Assembly (NCBI GenBank): GCA_000719695.1
Contig: JOHN01000018.1
Span: 60,095-124,094 of the forward strand
Direction: 5' to 3'
From: Streptomyces sp. NRRL F-6131
Lineage (GTDB): Bacteria > Actinomycetota > Actinomycetes > Streptomycetales > Streptomycetaceae
Length of the DNA stretch: 64,000 bases
Numbering within the stretch: the stretch's first letter is position 1; each line of letters starts with the position of its first letter. A program made the translations under genes and the position numbers. Shown here in pieces: positions 8,079 through 15,633 of this stretch. A model generated the notes under the pieces. That model was not told where the DNA came from and searched no databases. It saw nothing but the letters and a program-made list of their open reading frames with translations.

Positions 8079-8594
8079 GTGGAGCGGATCAGCGAGGAAG
8101 AGGCGGCGGCGACGGCGCCGGAGAAACGGGTGGCCGCCGCGGCGAGACCGGCGCGCGGCGGCCCCGTCGAGGGGGTGTGGCGGTTCACCGTGCCCGCCGA
8201 GCAGTCCTCGGTCCCGCGCACCCGTCACGCCGTGCGCGACCGGCTGCTGGCCCAGGGCATGGCGGAGATCCGCTACCAGGAGCTGGTGGACGACCTGCTG
8301 CTGATCGTCTCCGAGCTGGTCGGCAACGCGGTGACGCACGCCGCCGAACTGTCGCCGGAGGTGACCACCGAGCTGGTGGTCCGGGGGGGCTGGGTACGGG
8401 TCTCCGTCGAGGACGGCGACCCGTACCGGCCGAAGGCCCTGGCGGCCGACACCGGGAGGACCGGCGGGCGCGGGCTGCTGCTGGTCAAGAGCGTCACGCT
8501 GCAGGCCGGCGGCGTCTGCGACGTGGAACAGGCGGGCGAGGGCGGCAAGGTCATCTGGGCCTCGCTGCCGCTCCCCCGGGACGAGCCCGAGTGA
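8079..8594 (+). CDS. Anti-sigma-factor-like ATP-binding protein (RsbW-like HATPase)
   Basis: A 171-residue soluble protein with a GHKL ATPase fold of the RsbW/SpoIIAB type. The N box is SELVGNAVTHA (about residues 78-88), the G1 box is VEDGDP and the G2 region is GRGLLLV. The first 30 residues are Ala/Arg rich and probably disordered. Streptomycetes have many such single-domain kinases, which bind sigma factors or phosphorylate anti-anti-sigma factors, or act in uncharacterised regulatory pairs. No anti-anti-sigma or sigma gene is adjacent, so its partner is unknown. GTG 8079 is the start. Its 3' end, including the stop codon, lies inside a 17-bp tandem repeat. Confidence 0.85.
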   Translation: MERISEEEAAATAPEKRVAAAARPARGGPVEGVWRFTVPAEQSSVPRTRHAVRDRLLAQGMAEIRYQELVDDLLLIVSELVGNAVTHAAELSPEVTTELVVRGGWVRVSVEDGDPYRPKALAADTGRTGGRGLLLVKSVTLQAGGVCDVEQAGEGGKVIWASLPLPRDEPE

Positions 8595-8631
8595 GGGACG
8601 AACCCGAGTGAGGGACGAACCCGAGTGGGGG
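8581..8631. repeat. 17-bp tandem repeat, three copies, at the 3' end of the HATPase gene
   Basis: Three head-to-tail copies of a 17-bp unit (acgaacccgagtgaggg; the first and last differ at one or two bases) at 8581-8597, 8598-8614 and 8615-8631. The stop codon of the preceding gene is in copy 1, so copies 2 and 3 look like duplications of the gene's end. Confidence 0.85.
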
Positions 8632-8657
8632 GAGCGGCCCGCGCGGGGCCCGACGGC

Positions 8658-9353
8658 CTACCAGTCGTTCCCGGCGATCTCGCGGATCCCCGGCAGGGCG
8701 GCCTCGAAGACGGTCCGGAACCAGACCGAGAACGGCCGCTCGGCCTCCAGCTCGCGCAGCTCCCCGGCGGTCACGAAGGCGTAGTCGTCCACCTCGTCCG
8801 GGTTGGGCCGCACCGGCGCGGTGACCAGACCCACGAACAGGTGGTTCCACTCCCGCTCGATCAGCCCGGACGCCTCGTCCGGCAGGTCGTAGCGGACGGT
8901 GCCCGCCTCGCAGAGCAGCGCCGGGGCGACGCCCAGCTCCTCCGCGGTGCGCCGGGCGGCGGCCACGAAGGGGGGCTCGTCGGGGTACGGGTGACCGCAG
9001 CAGGTGTTCGACCAGACTCCGGGGGAGTGGTACTTGCCCAGCGCGCGGCGCTGGAGCAGCATCCGGCCCTGCCGGTCGAAGAGGAACACCGAGAAGGCCC
9101 GGTGCAGCCGCCCGGGCTGCTGATGGGCCCAGTGCTTCTCGGCGGTCCCGATGGTCACGCCCTCGTCGTCGACCAGTTCCAGCAGGATCTCCTCCGGCGC
9201 TCCGGTGGCGCCGGCGGCATCGACGTCCGTCTCGACGTCGAGACCGGTGTCGAGACCGGTGTCCAGGTCGCTGTCGAGGCCGCCGGCGAGGCCGGTGTCG
9301 AGGCCGGTGTCCAGTCCGGCGGCGGTCGGATCGGTCGGCAGACTCTGGGGCAT
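8658..9353 (-). CDS. idi: Isopentenyl-diphosphate delta-isomerase, type I
   Basis: It interconverts IPP and DMAPP, which balances precursors for the hopanoid and terpene enzymes encoded nearby. The Nudix-type fold shows the type I landmarks: WAHQQPGRLHRAFSVFLFD, the catalytic Cys in SNTCCGHPY, the metal-binding REWNHLF segment and an acidic EEL box. The protein has 231 residues. The first 50 or so are an unusual low-complexity extension built from GLDTG-like four-residue units, encoded by 12-bp repeats; the standard domain begins after it. ATG 9353 is preceded by GAGG at a good distance. It is divergent from the nucleotidyltransferase operon at 9705. Confidence 0.92.
   Translation of the reverse strand: MPQSLPTDPTAAGLDTGLDTGLAGGLDSDLDTGLDTGLDVETDVDAAGATGAPEEILLELVDDEGVTIGTAEKHWAHQQPGRLHRAFSVFLFDRQGRMLLQRRALGKYHSPGVWSNTCCGHPYPDEPPFVAAARRTAEELGVAPALLCEAGTVRYDLPDEASGLIEREWNHLFVGLVTAPVRPNPDEVDDYAFVTAGELRELEAERPFSVWFRTVFEAALPGIREIAGNDW
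9229..9318. repeat. Degenerate 12-bp repeat coding for the Idi N-terminal extension
   Basis: Related units such as gaccggtgtcga, gaggccggtgtc and caggtcgctgtc run through this stretch in frame and give LDTG/LDSD-type tetrapeptides on the minus strand. The period is a multiple of three, so changes in copy number would keep the gene open. Confidence 0.7.
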
Positions 9354-9704
9354 GAGGCCTCTTTCGGCAGCTTCGGGAGCACGGGGAGCGACCACGGCAC
9401 GCACCGGTGGCGTCGCGCCCCAGTCTGCCGTACGGGTGGCACGGGGGAGGCGTCCCACGCACAACCCGGCGGGCCGGGGGCGCCCGGCGGGCGTGGACGG
9501 GCGTCGGATTAGCAGAACCGTTCGGAATGTGTTCGATCTGTGTTCGATCGCCCGGCCGCGTTCGGGCAGGTCGCCGTGGTCGCCTACCATCACATAGGAC
9601 ACCGCGGCCGTACCCCGGCGGCCCCGGCGCGCCACCGCCGGTGACCCGGAAGACTCCCGGAGCCGCGCGCGGCCGCGCACAGCACGACGGATCAGGAGAC
9701 CCGC
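9354..9704. promoter_or_regulatory. Divergent intergenic region between idi and the glycopolymer operon
   Basis: About 350 bp between divergent start codons. It contains an AT-richer stretch near 9510-9550 with the repeated word gtgttcgatc (9530-9549), a plausible core promoter or operator zone. GGAG lies 6 nt before ATG 9705. No gene is visible. Confidence 0.45.
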
Positions 9705-10460
9705 ATGATCGGCCTCGTTCTGGCAGCCGGCGCCGGCCGCCGGCTGCGCCCGTACACCGACACCCTGCCCAAGGCGCTGGTGCCGGTCGACGGGGAGCGG
9801 ACCGTCCTGGATCTCACCCTCGGCAACTTCGCCGAGGTCGGCCTGCGCGAGGCGGCGATCGTCGTCGGTTACCGCAAGGAAGCGGTCGAGGAGCGCAAGG
9901 ACGCCCTGGAGCGCAAGTACGGCGTCAGGCTCACCCTGGTCGAGAACGACAAGGCCGAGGAGTGGAACAACGCCTACTCGCTCTGGTGCGCCCGTGAGCT
10001 CTTCACCGAGGGCCTGCTGCTCGCCAACGGCGACACCGTCCACCCGGCCTCGGTCCAGCGCACCATGCTGGAGGCCAACGCCCGGCTGACCGCCGAGGGC
10101 CGCGCGCCCGGTGTCCTGCTCGCCCTCGACACGGTGAAGAAGCTCGCCGACGAGGAGATGAAGGTGGTGGTCCACCCGTCCGCCGGGATGCGCCGGATCA
10201 CCAAGCTGATGGACCCGGCCGAGGCCACCGGCGAGTACATCGGCGTCACCGTGATCAACCCGGCCGCCGCCGCCGACCTCGCCGACGCGCTGCGCGCCAC
10301 CTACGAGCGCGACCCGCAGCTGTACTACGAGGACGGCTACCAGGAGATGGTCGACCGCGGCCTGCGGATCGACGTCCAGCCGATCGGCGAGGTCTCCTGG
10401 GTGGAGGTCGACAACCACGACGACCTGGCGAAGGCGCGGGAGATCGCGTGCCAGTACTGA
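9705..10460 (+). CDS. Sugar/choline-phosphate-type nucleotidyltransferase
   Basis: A 251-residue cytosolic NTP transferase. The N-terminal LVLAAGAGRRLRPYTDTLPKAL (first 22 residues or so) contains the GxGxRL nucleotide loop and the PK signature. Further on come NNAYSLW and GDTVHP, the usual nucleotide and metal-binding region of small phosphocholine cytidylyltransferase-like enzymes. It is the first gene of a six-gene operon and overlaps the next gene by 13 bp. With a glycerol-1-phosphate-dehydrogenase-like neighbour and a CDP-alcohol phosphatidyltransferase next, formation of a CDP-activated polyol phosphate is a reasonable guess; the exact substrate is not known. Confidence 0.82.
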   Translation: MIGLVLAAGAGRRLRPYTDTLPKALVPVDGERTVLDLTLGNFAEVGLREAAIVVGYRKEAVEERKDALERKYGVRLTLVENDKAEEWNNAYSLWCARELFTEGLLLANGDTVHPASVQRTMLEANARLTAEGRAPGVLLALDTVKKLADEEMKVVVHPSAGMRRITKLMDPAEATGEYIGVTVINPAAAADLADALRATYERDPQLYYEDGYQEMVDRGLRIDVQPIGEVSWVEVDNHDDLAKAREIACQY

Positions 10461-11521
10461 CCCGGCTGGTGCCGTCGCCGGTCTTCGTCGAGATCCGCCC
10501 GGGCGCGCTGGACGCGCTCGGCGGCATCCTCGCCGACCAGCGGCTGTCCGCCTCGGGCCGGATCGCGGTGGCGATCAGCAACGGCTCGGGCTCGGTGCTG
10601 CGCGCCCGGTTGGAGCCGGCGCTGCCCGGCGCCGACTGGTACAGCGTGGCGGACGGCAGCCTCGACAGCGCGGTGCAGCTGGCGGACGAGATCCGCGGCG
10701 GCGTGCACGGCGGCCTCTACGACACCATCGTCGCCCTGGGCGGCGGCAAGATCATCGACGCGGCCAAGTACGCCGCCGCGCGGCTCGGCCTGCCGCTGGT
10801 CTCGGTGCCGACCAACCTGGCCCACGACGGCATCTGCTCGCCGGTCTCCACCCTCGACAACGACGCCGGGCGCGGCTCCTACGGGGTGCCGGGCCCGATC
10901 GGCATCGTGATCGACCTGGACGTGATCCAGGACGCCCCGCCGCGCTTCGTCGCGGCCGGCATCGGCGACATCGTCTCCAACATCTCGGCCTGCGCCGACT
11001 GGGAGCTGTCGCACGCCCAGACCGGTGAACCGGTGGACGGACTGGCCGTCGCGATGGCCCGCTCGGCGGGCGAGAACCTCCTGCGGCACCCAGGAAACCT
11101 CCAGGAGAGGGGCTTCCTCACCGCCCTCGCCGAGGCACTGGTACTGTCCGGCATCGCGATGAACATCGCGGGCAGCACCCGGCCCTCGTCGGGCGCCTGC
11201 CACGAGATCTCGCACGCCCTGGACGTGCTGTATCCCAAGCGGTCCGCCCAGCACGGCGAACAGGTCGGCCTCGGCGCCGCCTTCGCCAGCTTCCTGCGGG
11301 GCGAGCGCGAGCTGACCGGTCTGATCGTGGAGCGCCTGGCGTACCACGGCCTGCCGGTGACCGCGGCTCAGATCGGCTTCACCGAGGCGGAGTTCACCGA
11401 GGCGGTGCACTACGCTCCAAACACCCGGCCGGGCCGTTTCACCATTCTCGAGCACCTCGACCTCTCCCCTTCCGCAATCAGGGACGCGTACGCCGACTAT
11501 GTCCAAGCCGTCAACAGCTGA
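10448..11521 (+). CDS. sn-Glycerol-1-phosphate dehydrogenase-like enzyme (iron/zinc alcohol dehydrogenase family)
   Basis: A 357-residue oxidoreductase of the dehydroquinate synthase-like superfamily. It has the NAD-binding GGGKIIDAAKYAA, then PTNLAHDGICSP, and metal ligands in GIGDIVSN (Asp), CHEISHALD (His) and QHGEQVG (His). This pattern matches glycerol-1-phosphate dehydrogenases (AraM/EgsA), which reduce dihydroxyacetone phosphate to sn-glycerol-1-phosphate. The stereochemistry is that of archaeal lipids and is rare in bacteria. Start GTG 10448 overlaps the preceding gene, and the end overlaps the next gene by 23 bp. The context suggests that the product polyol phosphate is CDP-activated and then attached to a lipid or glycopolymer. 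Related alditol-phosphate dehydrogenases are the main alternative. Confidence 0.78.
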   Translation: MPVLTRLVPSPVFVEIRPGALDALGGILADQRLSASGRIAVAISNGSGSVLRARLEPALPGADWYSVADGSLDSAVQLADEIRGGVHGGLYDTIVALGGGKIIDAAKYAAARLGLPLVSVPTNLAHDGICSPVSTLDNDAGRGSYGVPGPIGIVIDLDVIQDAPPRFVAAGIGDIVSNISACADWELSHAQTGEPVDGLAVAMARSAGENLLRHPGNLQERGFLTALAEALVLSGIAMNIAGSTRPSSGACHEISHALDVLYPKRSAQHGEQVGLGAAFASFLRGERELTGLIVERLAYHGLPVTAAQIGFTEAEFTEAVHYAPNTRPGRFTILEHLDLSPSAIRDAYADYVQAVNS

Positions 11522-12347
11522 CCGCTCCGCCGCCGGGTCCACGCCGCCGGTCGACCTCACCCGCCGCCCCTCGATCGAGGAACTGCGCGCGGTGATCCAC
11601 CCGGAGGGCATGCTCCAGCGCCGCAGTGCCGAGCACTGGGCCGGCCGGCTCTACATGCGGAAGATCTCGCTGCGGATCACCCGGGTGCTCTCCACGGTCA
11701 CCGTGGTCACGCCCAACGGCCTGACCTACCTGATGATGATCACCGGCATCCTGGCCGGCGCCGCGCTGATCGTCCCGGGGATCGCCGGCGCGGTCCTGGC
11801 GGCCCTGCTCATCCAGGTCTACCTGCTGCTGGACTGCGTGGACGGCGAGGTCGCCCGCTGGCGTCGGCAGACCTCGCTCACCGGCGTCTACCTGGACCGG
11901 GTCGGCCACTACATGTCCGAGGCGGCCCTGCTGACCGGTCTCGGCCTGCGCGCCACCGACCTGCTGCACCGCGAGGGCGGGTCCGCGCACTGGGAGTGGG
12001 CCTTCCTCGGCACCCTGGCCGCGCTCGGCGCGATCCTGATCAAGTCGGAGACCGACCTGGTCGACGTGGCCCGCGCCCGCAGCGGGATGACCGCGGTCGA
12101 GGACAGCGCCTCGGTGCCGCGCTCGGCCGGTGTCGCCAAGGCCCGCCGGGCGGCCTCCCTCCTCAAGTTCCACCGGCTGGTCGGCGCGGTCGAGGCCTCG
12201 CTGTTCATCCTGGCCGCCGGCATCGCCGACGTGCTGCACGGCGGCCTCTTCTTCACCCGGATCGCGGTGGTCGTGCTGGCCGCGATCGCGATGCTGCAGA
12301 CCGTGCTGCACCTGCTGAGCATCGTCCTGTCGAGCAGGCTCCGGTGA
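11499..12347 (+). CDS. CDP-alcohol phosphatidyltransferase family membrane enzyme
   Basis: A 282-residue membrane protein with several hydrophobic helices. It carries the CDP-alcohol phosphotransferase motif: D112-x2-D115-G116-x2-A119-R120-x8-G129-x3-D133-x3-H137. The last position, normally the catalytic Asp, is His here. Family members replace CMP of a CDP-alcohol by another alcohol during phospholipid or glycopolymer synthesis at the inner face of the membrane. It overlaps both neighbours (23 bp and a GTGA). The substrates are probably produced by the two preceding genes. The His substitution may mark a subfamily with a changed mechanism or acceptor. Confidence 0.83.
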   Translation: MSKPSTADRSAAGSTPPVDLTRRPSIEELRAVIHPEGMLQRRSAEHWAGRLYMRKISLRITRVLSTVTVVTPNGLTYLMMITGILAGAALIVPGIAGAVLAALLIQVYLLLDCVDGEVARWRRQTSLTGVYLDRVGHYMSEAALLTGLGLRATDLLHREGGSAHWEWAFLGTLAALGAILIKSETDLVDVARARSGMTAVEDSASVPRSAGVAKARRAASLLKFHRLVGAVEASLFILAAGIADVLHGGLFFTRIAVVVLAAIAMLQTVLHLLSIVLSSRLR

Positions 12348-13363
12348 GCGACGTGACGGAGACCGACGTGACGGAGGCCGAGATGCCGAGGACCGACGTG
12401 CCGAGGACCGACGTGACGGAAAGCCCTGCCGCGGCCGCGACCCCCGCCCCGGCCCCGGCCCCCGCCCCGGCTCCGACCGGAGCCGACGCCTTCCGGCTCG
12501 GCGCGGTGATCATCACCATGGGCAACCGCCCGGACGAGCTGGCCGCGCTGATCGCCTCGGTCCGCGCCCAGCAGGGCCCGGCCGTCGAGCTGGCCGTGGT
12601 CGTCAACGGCGCCCCGCTGCCGCCGCTGCCGTCCGGTGTGCGCGCCGTCGAACTGCCGGAGAACCTCGGCATCCCGGGCGGCCGCAACGTCGGCATCGAG
12701 CTGTTCGGCCGCAACGGCCGGGACGTCGACGCGGTGCTGTTCCTGGACGACGACGGCCGGCTGCCCGGCACCGACGCGGCCCGGCTGCTGCGCGAGGCCT
12801 TCACCGCCGACCCGGAGCTCGGCATCGTGAGCTTCCGGATCGCCGACCCGGACACCGGCGAGACCCAGCGCCGGCACGTGCCCCGGCTGCGCGCCAGCGA
12901 CCCGCTGCGCTCCTCCCGGGTGACCACCTTCCTCGGCGGGGCGAGCGCGGTGCGCTGCGCCGTGTTCGAGAACGCCGGCCAGCTGCCCGCCGAGTTCTTC
13001 TACGCGCACGAGGAGACCGACCTCGCCTGGCGCGCGCTGGACGCCGGCTGGGCGATCGACTACCGGGCCGACGTGGTCCTGCACCACCCCACCACGTCGC
13101 CCGCCCGGCACGCCTCCTACTTCCACAACGTGGCCCGGAACAGGGTCTGGCTCGCCCGGCGGAACCTTCCGGCCCCGTTGGTGCCTCTGTACCTGGGAAC
13201 CTGGTTCCTGCTCACGCTGGCCCGCCGACCCTCCCCGGAGGCGTTCAAGGCCTGGCTGGGCGGGTTCCGGGCGGGCTGGCGCGAACCCTGCGGTACGCGG
13301 CGGCCCATGCGATGGCGTACCGTTTGGCGACTGACCAGGCTGGGCCGACCGCCGGTCATCTGA
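12344..13363 (+). CDS. Glycosyltransferase family 2
   Basis: A 339-residue GT-A glycosyltransferase. VIITMGNRPDELAALIASV starts the nucleotide-binding domain, FLDDDGRL supplies the metal-binding acidic motif, and HEETDLAWR is the ED-type acceptor motif. The protein resembles rhamnosyl- or galactofuranosyl-type GT2 enzymes. The first 45 residues are low complexity: TDVTE/TDVPR pentapeptides from 15-bp repeats and then a Pro-Ala run. GTG 12344 overlaps the previous stop (GTGA). The gene belongs with the nucleotidyltransferase, G1P-dehydrogenase-like and CDP-alcohol genes before it and the TagGH-type exporter after it, so it probably extends the exported glycan. The sugar is not predictable. Confidence 0.85.
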   Translation: MSDVTETDVTEAEMPRTDVPRTDVTESPAAAATPAPAPAPAPAPTGADAFRLGAVIITMGNRPDELAALIASVRAQQGPAVELAVVVNGAPLPPLPSGVRAVELPENLGIPGGRNVGIELFGRNGRDVDAVLFLDDDGRLPGTDAARLLREAFTADPELGIVSFRIADPDTGETQRRHVPRLRASDPLRSSRVTTFLGGASAVRCAVFENAGQLPAEFFYAHEETDLAWRALDAGWAIDYRADVVLHHPTTSPARHASYFHNVARNRVWLARRNLPAPLVPLYLGTWFLLTLARRPSPEAFKAWLGGFRAGWREPCGTRRPMRWRTVWRLTRLGRPPVI

Positions 13364-13538
13364 TCCGTCCGGTGACCGTCCGGTGACCCTGCGGTGACGG
13401 ACGGCAGGTCGGTCGCCCGGCCGGTGACCACACACCGGCCGCACTCCCCCCGAGATCCGAGTGGATCCCCATCGGCGCAAGGCCGGCGGACCCCCCCGCC
13501 GACCGGACCGCCCCGACGATCCCGCGCGAAGGACGAAT

Positions 13539-14474
13539 GTGTCGACAGTGAGTGAACCCGTCAGCCTCTCAGCCCCGAGGGGAGCGGACGCGGGTCTGAC
13601 CCCGAAGCAGCTTGCGGACAAGTACGGCCTGTCGGTGAGCGGCAGAAGGCCCGGCCTGTTCGCCTACTCCAGGCAGCTCTGGGCCCGGCGTCACTTCATC
13701 TGGGCCTTCGCCACCGCCCGCCTGGTGGCCCAGTACACCGACGCCAAGCTCGGCCAGGTCTGGCAGGTCGTCACGCCGCTGCTGAACTGCGCGGTGTTCT
13801 ACCTGGTCTTCGGCGAGATCCTGAGCAACAAGGACGACAACCCGTACTACGTCGCCTGGCTCTGCATCGGCGTCTTCATCTTCCAGTTCACCCAGAACGC
13901 GGTGCAGTCCGGCACCCGGGCGATCTCGGACAACCTCGGGCTGATCCGGGCGCTGCACTTCCCGCGCGCCTCGCTCCCGATCGCGTTCACCGTGATCCAG
14001 CTCCAGCAGCTGCTGATCTCGATGGTCGTGCTGTTCGTCGTGGTCCTGATGAACGGTGTCGAGCCCGGCCGGACCTGGATCCTGGTGGTCCCCGCCCTGG
14101 TGCTCCAGTCGATGTTCAACACCGGTGTCGCGCTGATCTTCGCCCGGATCGGTGCCAAGACCAGCGACATCTCCCAGCTGATCCCGTTCGCGATGCGCGC
14201 CTGGCTGTTCCTCTCCGGCGTGATGTACAGCATCACCGACAAGATCAAGGACTGGCCGCCGTTCTGGCAGAAGGTGATGGAGCTCAACCCGGCCTCGGTC
14301 TACATCGACCTGGTCCGGCACGCGCTGGCGCCGATCATCTACAACAAGCACCAGGAGAAGTTCCTGGAGTTCCCGCCGCACCAGTGGAAGTACGCGATCG
14401 CCTGGGGCGTGGGCATGCTGGTCATCGGATACGTCTTCTTCTGGAAGGCTGAGGAGGAGTACGGCCGTGGCTGA
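13539..14474 (+). CDS. ABC-2 type glycopolymer exporter, permease subunit (TagG/Wzm-like)
   Basis: A 311-residue membrane subunit with a cytosolic N-terminal helix region and six hydrophobic segments. LWARRHFIWAFATARLV and LGQVWQVVTPLLNCAVFYLVFG are typical of the first coupling region of polysaccharide ABC-2 permeases. It should export a lipid-linked polymer together with the ATPase encoded next, whose GTG start lies 8 bp inside this gene. GTG 13539 has AAGGA just upstream; the open frame to 13461 is unlikely to be translated. A 175-bp gap separates it from the GT2 gene, so a second promoter is possible. Confidence 0.87.
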   Translation: MSTVSEPVSLSAPRGADAGLTPKQLADKYGLSVSGRRPGLFAYSRQLWARRHFIWAFATARLVAQYTDAKLGQVWQVVTPLLNCAVFYLVFGEILSNKDDNPYYVAWLCIGVFIFQFTQNAVQSGTRAISDNLGLIRALHFPRASLPIAFTVIQLQQLLISMVVLFVVVLMNGVEPGRTWILVVPALVLQSMFNTGVALIFARIGAKTSDISQLIPFAMRAWLFLSGVMYSITDKIKDWPPFWQKVMELNPASVYIDLVRHALAPIIYNKHQEKFLEFPPHQWKYAIAWGVGMLVIGYVFFWKAEEEYGRG

Positions 14475-15315
14475 CACCGACGTTCGAGGGGCCGATCTGC
14501 GCAAGGACCTGGAGGACACCGCTCCTCCCCGCCGCAAGGTGTTCGACGCCGACGTGGCCCGCGAGCCCACCGTCGTCGTCGACGACGTGCACATCGTCTA
14601 CCGGGTGCACGGCGCCGGCTCCGGCAAGGGCAGCGCCACCTCCGCGCTGAGCCGGATCATCAGCCGCAAGCGCGGGTCCGGCGTCCGCGAGGTGCACGCG
14701 GTGAAGGGCGTCAGCTTCACCGCGTACAAGGGCGAGGCGATCGGTCTGATCGGCTCCAACGGCTCCGGCAAGTCCACCATGCTGGCGGCCATCGCCGGTC
14801 TGCTGCCGACCGAGAAGGGCGGCATCTACACCAACGGCCAGCCCTCGCTGCTCGGCGTCAACGCCGCGCTGATGAACGAGCTGACCGGTGAGCGCAACGT
14901 GGTCCTCGGCTGCCTCGCCATGGGCATGGCGCCGGCCGACGTGCGCCGCCGCTACCAGGACATCGTCGACTTCTCGGGCATCAACGAGAAGGGCGACTTC
15001 ATCTCGCTGCCGATGCGCACCTACTCCTCCGGCATGGGCGCCCGACTGCGCTTCGCGATCGCCGCGGCCAAGACCCACGACGTGCTGCTCATCGACGAGG
15101 CGCTGGCCACCGGTGACCAGGCCTTCCAGGCCCGCAGCAAGCGGCGGATCGAGGAGCTGCGCGAGGAGGCCGGTACGGTCTTCCTGGTCAGCCACGACAA
15201 CGCGTCGATCCGCGAGACCTGTGAGCGGACCATCTGGATCGAGGCCGGCGAGCTGATCATGGACGGGCCGACCGAGGAGGTCGTGCGCGCCTACGAGCGG
15301 GGCGAGCGCCCGTAG
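14467..15315 (+). CDS. ABC exporter ATP-binding subunit (TagH/Wzt-like)
   Basis: A 282-residue ATPase that powers export of a surface glycopolymer. Walker A is GSNGSGKST, the signature is YSSGMGARLRF (the form typical of polysaccharide exporters, not LSGGQ), Walker B is VLLIDEALATGD, and the switch His is in LVSHD. The unusual insertion between the A strand and Walker A (about residues 40-80) is also typical for this family. It lacks the C-terminal carbohydrate-binding domain of long Wzt proteins. It is the last gene of the operon and is followed by a strong terminator. Confidence 0.9.
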   Translation: MADTDVRGADLRKDLEDTAPPRRKVFDADVAREPTVVVDDVHIVYRVHGAGSGKGSATSALSRIISRKRGSGVREVHAVKGVSFTAYKGEAIGLIGSNGSGKSTMLAAIAGLLPTEKGGIYTNGQPSLLGVNAALMNELTGERNVVLGCLAMGMAPADVRRRYQDIVDFSGINEKGDFISLPMRTYSSGMGARLRFAIAAAKTHDVLLIDEALATGDQAFQARSKRRIEELREEAGTVFLVSHDNASIRETCERTIWIEAGELIMDGPTEEVVRAYERGERP

Positions 15316-15333
15316 CGCCGCTCCGGTCCGCGT

Positions 15334-15374
15334 GACGGGGCCGGTCCCGGAGGAGCTCCGGGACCGGCCCCGTC
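15334..15374 (+). terminator. Strong terminator of the glycopolymer operon
   Basis: A perfect 19-bp stem (15334-15352 with 15356-15374) with a 3-nt loop, 19 bp after the ABC ATPase stop. It has no T-tract. It separates this operon from the hopanoid genes. Confidence 0.85.
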
Positions 15375-15570
15375 GTCCGTCCGCCCCGGTCCCCCGCCGA
15401 GCTCCGCGGCCCCGCGGCCCCGCGAGGATCCGGCGGCGGGCCCGAGTGCCCCGGGTGGCCCGCCGCCGCCCGGGTGAGCGCCCCGTGCGCCGGGTGAGGC
15501 GCTCTTCTCCGGCGCGGTCGACGGTGTCAGGCTGTAGGCGCGGGGGTGGTGTGCCGGACGTGACTCCCGT

Positions 15571-15600
15571 GATCGGACGCGTGTCCGACTCGGGCCGATC
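15571..15600. promoter_or_regulatory. Inverted repeats upstream of hpnC, candidate operator
   Basis: Outer arms GATCGG (15571-15576) and CCGATC (15595-15600) enclose the palindrome CGGAC-GCGT-GTCCG (15574-15587). It lies 34-63 bp before the hpnC start, in the only long gap ahead of the hopanoid genes, so it is a candidate regulator site for the operon. No known regulator is assigned. Confidence 0.4.
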
Positions 15601-15633
15601 ACTTGAGCGGTGTAGAACGGGGGAGTGACAGCA

